DNA of 64,000 nt from Eriocheir sinensis (lineage: Eukaryota > Arthropoda > Malacostraca > Decapoda > Varunidae). The stretch lies in NCBI RefSeq assembly GCF_024679095.1, contig NW_026111755.1, positions 124,001-188,000 of the forward strand. The letters are read 5' to 3'. Below, piece after piece: positions 58,870-64,000 of this stretch (position 1 is the stretch's first letter; every line of letters starts with the position of its first letter). Under the pieces are notes generated by a model. It worked only from the letters and a program-made list of their open reading frames with translations, was not told the origin of the DNA and did no database searches. Position numbers and translations under genes: made by a program.

Positions 58870-60240
58870 TATATACAAAATACAAATAACATTAAGTACT
58901 TACGTATAAAAAATGTATTCAAAATACACATAAAATAATGTAAATTCGAATTAAAATAAATAAACAAAATACCAATAAAAGAATGTGTATTTGGATAAAT
59001 AAAAAAATACAAAAAACACATACAAAGTAAACATAAAAATAAGGTAGATTTGTAATAAAATATATGTACAAAATACACATACAATAATGTAAATTTATAT
59101 GAAAATATATATACAAATACATAAAATACCATGAATTTGTATAAATATATATTTAAAATAAATAATAAATAATGTAAGAGCGTATAAAAATATATATACA
59201 AAGTACATATAAAATGAAAATTAAGATGCAAAATACCTATAAAATAACGCATTTTTTATAAAATTATTGATACCAAAATACACTTAAATATTTGAACTTG
59301 TATTAAAATAAATATACAAAATGCACATACAATAAGGTAAATTTGTATTGAAATAGATATGGAAAATACATATAAAATAATGTAAATTTGTTTCAAAATA
59401 TATATACGAATACACATTAAATAACGTAGATTTCTATAAAATACATATACAAAATACACATAAAATTAAGTAAATACGTATAAAAAATGTATACAAAATA
59501 CACATAAAATAATGTAAATTCGTATAAATGTAAATAAACAATATACCAATAAAAGAATGTGTATTTGTATAAATATAAATATACAAAATGCACATAAAAT
59601 AACGTAAATTTATATAAAACTATATACATAAAATAACGCAAATTTCTATAAAAATATATGTACAAAAATGAACATTAGATAAATTTGCATAAAAATATAT
59701 ATACAAAACACATTAGATAATGTAAATGAGTATAAAAATACAAAATACCTATGAAATAATCTAGATTCGTATCGAATTAAATTAAGAAATACCAATAAAA
59801 TAATGTAATTTTGGATATACAAAATACACATAAAATAACCTAAATACAAATACAAATCTACACATGAAATAATTTAAAATTGAATGAAATAAATATACAA
59901 AATAAACATAAAATAAGGTAAATTTGTAATGAAATATATGAAAAAATACACATAAAATAATATAAATTTGTATGAAAATATATATACAAATACACATGAA
60001 ATAACATGAATTTGTATAAAATTTGTATCAAAATATATACTTATACACACAATAAAATAACGTAATTTTTTTATGAAAATGTATATACAAAATACACATA
60101 AAATAATTTAAATACGTAGAAAAATATATATACAAAAAACACCTAAAATAATGTAAATATGTATGAAAATATATAAACAAATACACATAAAATAATGTAA
60201 ATTTTGATAAAAAATATATACAAAATGAACATTAAATAAT
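58870..60240 (-). repeat. Inverted duplicate of 19.28-20.66 kb
   Basis: Contains the reverse complement of the unusual TTAATTTTCATTTTATATG join at 59,205-59,228. Small deletions relative to the partner are visible near 59,740 (AAAAATACAAAATACC) and 59,812 (TTTTGGATATACAAAA). Confidence 0.78.
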
Positions 60241-61820
60241 GTAAATATGTATAAAAAAAATATATACAAAAAACACATAGAATAATGTTAAATCGAATCA
60301 AAATAAATAAAGAGAATATCAATAAATAATGTAAATTTGTATGAAAATAAAGATGGAAAATATCCATATAATAACGCATATTTGCATAAAAATATATATA
60401 CAAAAATACATATAAAATAATTAAATTTGTATTAAAATAAATATACAAAATGTACGTACAATAAAGTAAATTTGTATTGAAATAGATATGCAAAATACAC
60501 ATTAATAATGTAAATTTGAATCAAAATATATATACGAATACTCATAAAATAGAGTAAATTTCTATGAAAATATACATACAAAATAGATATACAAAATACA
60601 CATATAACTGGTTAAATTTGTATTTAAATACATGTACAAAAAACACATAAAATAATGTAGATTTTTATGAAATGAAAACAAATCCATTTTATATAAAATA
60701 TATATACAAAATACACATAGAATAATGTAAAATCATATCAAAAATAAATACACAGAATATCAATAAAATAATGTAAATTTGTATGAAAATAAAGCATATT
60801 TTTATAAAAATACATATACAAAAATACACATAGATTAATCAAATTTGTATTAAAATTAATATACAAAAAGCATATACAATAAGGTAAATTTGTATTGAAA
60901 AAATATGCAAAATACACATAAAACAATGTAAATTTGTTTCAAAATATATATACGAATACACATAAAATAACGCAGATTTCTATAGAAATATATATACAAA
61001 ATACACTTGAAATAATGTAAATACGTATAAAAATATATATACAAAATACATATTAAATAATGTTCATTCGTGTCAAAATAAATAAACAAAATATCATGAA
61101 AAGAATGTGTATTTGTATGAAAATAGATATACAAAATACACATAAAATAACCTAAATTTGTATAAAACTATATACAAAAATACACAAAAATAATTTAAAC
61201 TTGTATGAAAATAAATATACAAAAAACATAAAATTAGGTAAATTTGTATTAAAATACATATACAAAATATACATAAAAAATGTAAATTTGAATGAAAATA
61301 AATAAACATCTAGACTTAAAATAATGTAAATTTGAATCAAATATATACAAAAAACACATTAAATAATGTAAATATGTATAAAAAAATATATACAAAACAC
61401 AAATAAAATAATGTAAAATCGTATCAAAATAAATACAGAAAATATTAATAAAATAATGTAAATTTGTATGAAAATTAAGATGCAAAATACCCATAAAATA
61501 ACGCATTTTTTATAAAAATATATATACGAAAAAACATAAAATATTTGATTTTGTATTAAAATAAATAGATATACAAAATACACATAAAATAAGCTAAATT
61601 TGAATTGAAATATATATACAAAATACATATAATAACGTAAATTTGTATAAAAATATATAAACAAAAAACACATTAAATAAAGTAAATACGTATAAAAAAA
61701 ATGTACAAAATACAAAAATAATCATGTAATTCGTATCAAAATAAATAGACAAAATACCAATAAAATAATGTAAATTTCTATGAGAAAACATATACAAAAT
61801 ACACATAATTAACGCAAATA

Positions 61821-61857
61821 TCAATAAAAATATATATAATATAATATATTTTTATAC
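61821..61857. repeat. Inversion junction J1, copy 4
   Basis: Identical 37 bp to 11,197 and 36,355. Here the plus side diverges right after the junction (TACAGTTTTAAAATATT), where other copies have TACATATTTAAAATATT. Confidence 0.9.
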
Positions 61858-62008
61858 AGTTTTAAAATATTTAATGTATATTTTGTATATATATTTTATC
61901 CAAATTTACGTTATTTTATATGTATTTGTTTATTTTTTTTCATACAAATTTACATTATTTTATTTACATTATTTAATGTGTATCTTGCATATATATTTTA
62001 TACAAAAA
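61840..62008 (+). repeat. Short T-rich block 35 (about 4 monomers)
   Basis: Follows J1, then jumps at TTACATTATTTTATTTACATT (about 61,950) to a monomer with GTGTATCTTGCATATATATT, and flips at TTTTATACAAAAATATAT near 62,008. Confidence 0.8.
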
Positions 62009-64000
62009 TATATATACCAAAATACACATAAAAAATTAAATTTGTATTAAAATAAATATACAAAAAACACATACAATAAGGTAAATTTGTATTGAAATAC
62101 ATATACAAAATACACATAAAATAATGTAAATTTGAAAGAAAATATATAAAAAAATACACATATAATAACGTTAATTTGTATGAAATAAATATACAAAATA
62201 CACATTAAATAATGTAAATATGTATAAAAAAATATATACAAACCACAAATAGAATAATGTAAAATCGTATCAAAATATATACACAGAATATTAATAAAAT
62301 AATGTAAATTTGTATGAAAATTAAGATGCAAAATACCTATAAAATAATGCATTTTTTATAAAATTATTGATACCAAAATACACATAAAATATTTGAACTT
62401 GTATTAAAATAAATATACAAAATGCACATACAATTAGGTAAATTTGTATTGAAATAGATATGCAAAATACATATAAAATAATGTAAATTTGTTTCAAAAT
62501 ATATATACGAATACACATTAAATAACGTAGATTTCTATAAAAATACATATACAAAATACACATAAAATTAAGTTAATACGTATAAAAAATGTATACAAAA
62601 TACACATAAAATAATGTAAATTCGTATCAATGTAAATAAACAATATACCAATAAAAGAATGTGTATTTGTATAAATATAAATATACAAAATGCACATAAA
62701 ATAACGTAAATTCATATAAAACTATATACATAAAATAACGCAAATTTCTATAAAAATATATGTACAAAAATGAACATTAAATAAATTTCCATAAATATAT
62801 ATATACAAAACACACATTAGATTATGTAAATGAGTATAAAAATATGTATACAAAATACCCATGAAATAATTTAAATTCGTATCGAATTAAATTAAGAAAT
62901 ACCAATAAAATAATGTAATTTTGGATGAAAATATATGTACAAAATACACATAAAATAACCTAAATACAAATACAAATATACACATAAAATAATTTAAAAT
63001 AGAATGAAATAAATATACAAAATAAACATAAAATAAGGTAAATTTGTAATGATATATATGAAAAAAATACACATAAAATAATATAAATTTGTATGAAAAT
63101 ATATATACAAATACACATTAAATAACATGAATTTGTATAAAATTTGTATCAAAATATATACTTATACACACAATAAAATAACGTAATTTTTTTTATGAAA
63201 ATGTATATACAAAATACACATAAAATAATTTAAATACGTAGAAAAATATATATACAAAAAACACATAAAATAATGTAAATATGTATGAAAATATGTAAAC
63301 AAATACACATAAAATAATGTAAATTTGGATAAAATATATATACAAAATGAACATTAAATAATGTAAATATGTATAAAAAAAATATATACAAAAAACACAT
63401 TCAATAATGTTAAATCGTATCAAAATAAATTAAGAGAATATCAATAAAATAATGTAAATTTGTATGAAAATAAAGATGCAAAATATCCATATAATAACGC
63501 ATATTTGCATCAAAATATATATACAAAAATACATATAAAATAATTAAATTTGTATTAAAATAAATATACAAAATGCACGTACAATAAAGTAAATTTGTAT
63601 TGAAATAGATATGCAAAATACACATTAATAATGTAAATTTGTATCAAAATATATATACGAATACTCATAAAATAGAGTAAATTTCTATGAAAATATACAT
63701 ACAAAATAGATATACAAAATACACATATAACTAGTTAAATTTGTATTTAAATACATGTACAAAAAACACATAAAATAATGTAGATTTGTATGAAATGAAA
63801 ACAAATACATTTTATATAAAATATATATACAAAATACACATAGAATAATGAAAAAAACATATCAAAATAAATACACAGCATATCAATAAAATAATGTAAA
63901 TTTGTATGAAAATAAAGATGCAAAATACCCATAAAATAAAGCATATTTTTATAAAAATACATATACAAAAATACACATAGATTAATCAAATTTGTATTAA
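62009..64000 (-). repeat. A-rich block 36, runs off the window
   Basis: From about 62,083 to the edge this is the reverse-complement partner of 5824-7742. Its centre also resembles 34.2-34.9 kb and 59.8-60.4 kb, the same ladder variant in the same orientation. Confidence 0.83.

Larger units (their letters stand above)
55600..59214 (-). repeat. 3.6-kb inverted-duplication arm (partner 23.0-26.6 kb)
   Basis: This is the second arm of the pair centred near 41,120, with about 29 kb between arms. It overlaps the direct duplicate of the left window edge, so one sequence family is present at three sites in two orientations. Confidence 0.85.
54752..61839 (-). repeat. A-rich block 34
   Basis: The longest single-orientation block, about 157 monomers. 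It is built from a 1.16-kb tandem pair, the segments duplicated from the left edge and from 23-26.6 kb, the mirror of 19.3-20.66 kb, and a copy of 34.5-36.37 kb ending in J1. Confidence 0.85.

Overview
The whole 64 kb window is one extremely AT-rich tandem-repeat (satellite) array. I find no protein gene, tRNA, rRNA, transposon coding region or unique-sequence island. The basic unit is about 45 bp, so roughly 1,400 copies fit. In its T-rich form it reads approximately ACATTATTTT-ATGTGTATTTTG, then TATATATATTTT, then CATACAAATTT, and only about 13% of the consensus is G or C. A long satellite with higher-order structure points to a eukaryotic nuclear genome, probably centromeric, pericentromeric or subtelomeric heterochromatin. 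I cannot name the species.

The monomers are not identical. About 16 diagnostic types follow each other in a fixed ladder. Recognisable ones are CATTCTTTTATTGG (a), TATACATTTTTTTATACG (b), TATAGAAATCTACG (c), GTATTCGTATATATATTTTG (d), TGCATATCTATTTC (e), TTGTATGTGCATTTTG (f), TTTTGGTATATAT (g), GGGTATTTTGCATCTTTA (h), TTAATATTCTGTG (i), TTCTATTTGTGTTTTG (j), TTTAATGTGTATT (k), AAGTGTATTTGTTTATA (l), GTATATGTATTTCAATAC (m), ACCTAATTTTATG (n), AAATTATTTTTGTG (o) and AGGTTATTTTATG (p). Sixteen monomers of 43-45 bp make a higher-order repeat of about 715 bp. A diverged version of the ladder, marked by TTCTGCTCATTC, forms an exact 715-bp tandem pair at 2.1-3.55 kb.

The array changes orientation about 35 times, giving 36 alternating blocks: 18 with the T-rich strand on top (called '+') and 18 with it on the bottom ('-'). 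Block length runs from under one monomer to about 7 kb. The inversion junctions themselves recur. One 37-bp junction is identical in five places (three in one orientation, two in the other), and a second is present four times. Whole inverted composites have therefore been copied as segments.

Large duplications lie on top of this. Inverted pairs: 12.6-16.7 kb with 32.4-36.5 kb; 23.0-26.6 kb with 55.6-59.2 kb; 5.8-7.7 kb with 62.1 kb to the window end; 19.3-20.7 kb with 58.9-60.2 kb. Direct pairs: 0.19-2.07 kb with 56.0-57.9 kb; 12.6-18.05 kb with 41.5-46.8 kb; 2.84-3.88 kb with 18.1-19.2 kb. Local tandem duplications of about 0.72, 1.03, 1.16, 1.86 and 2.74 kb are also present. Three pure (TA)n tracts interrupt the ladder.

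Open reading frames of up to 260 codons occur throughout but are by-products of the repeat. The T-rich strand consensus has no stop codon in any frame and the 45-bp period is 15 codons, so ORFs follow array orientation and appear in all three frames. I annotate none as a CDS. Block and copy boundaries were placed by eye and are good to about 10-20 bp unless a shared junction fixes them.
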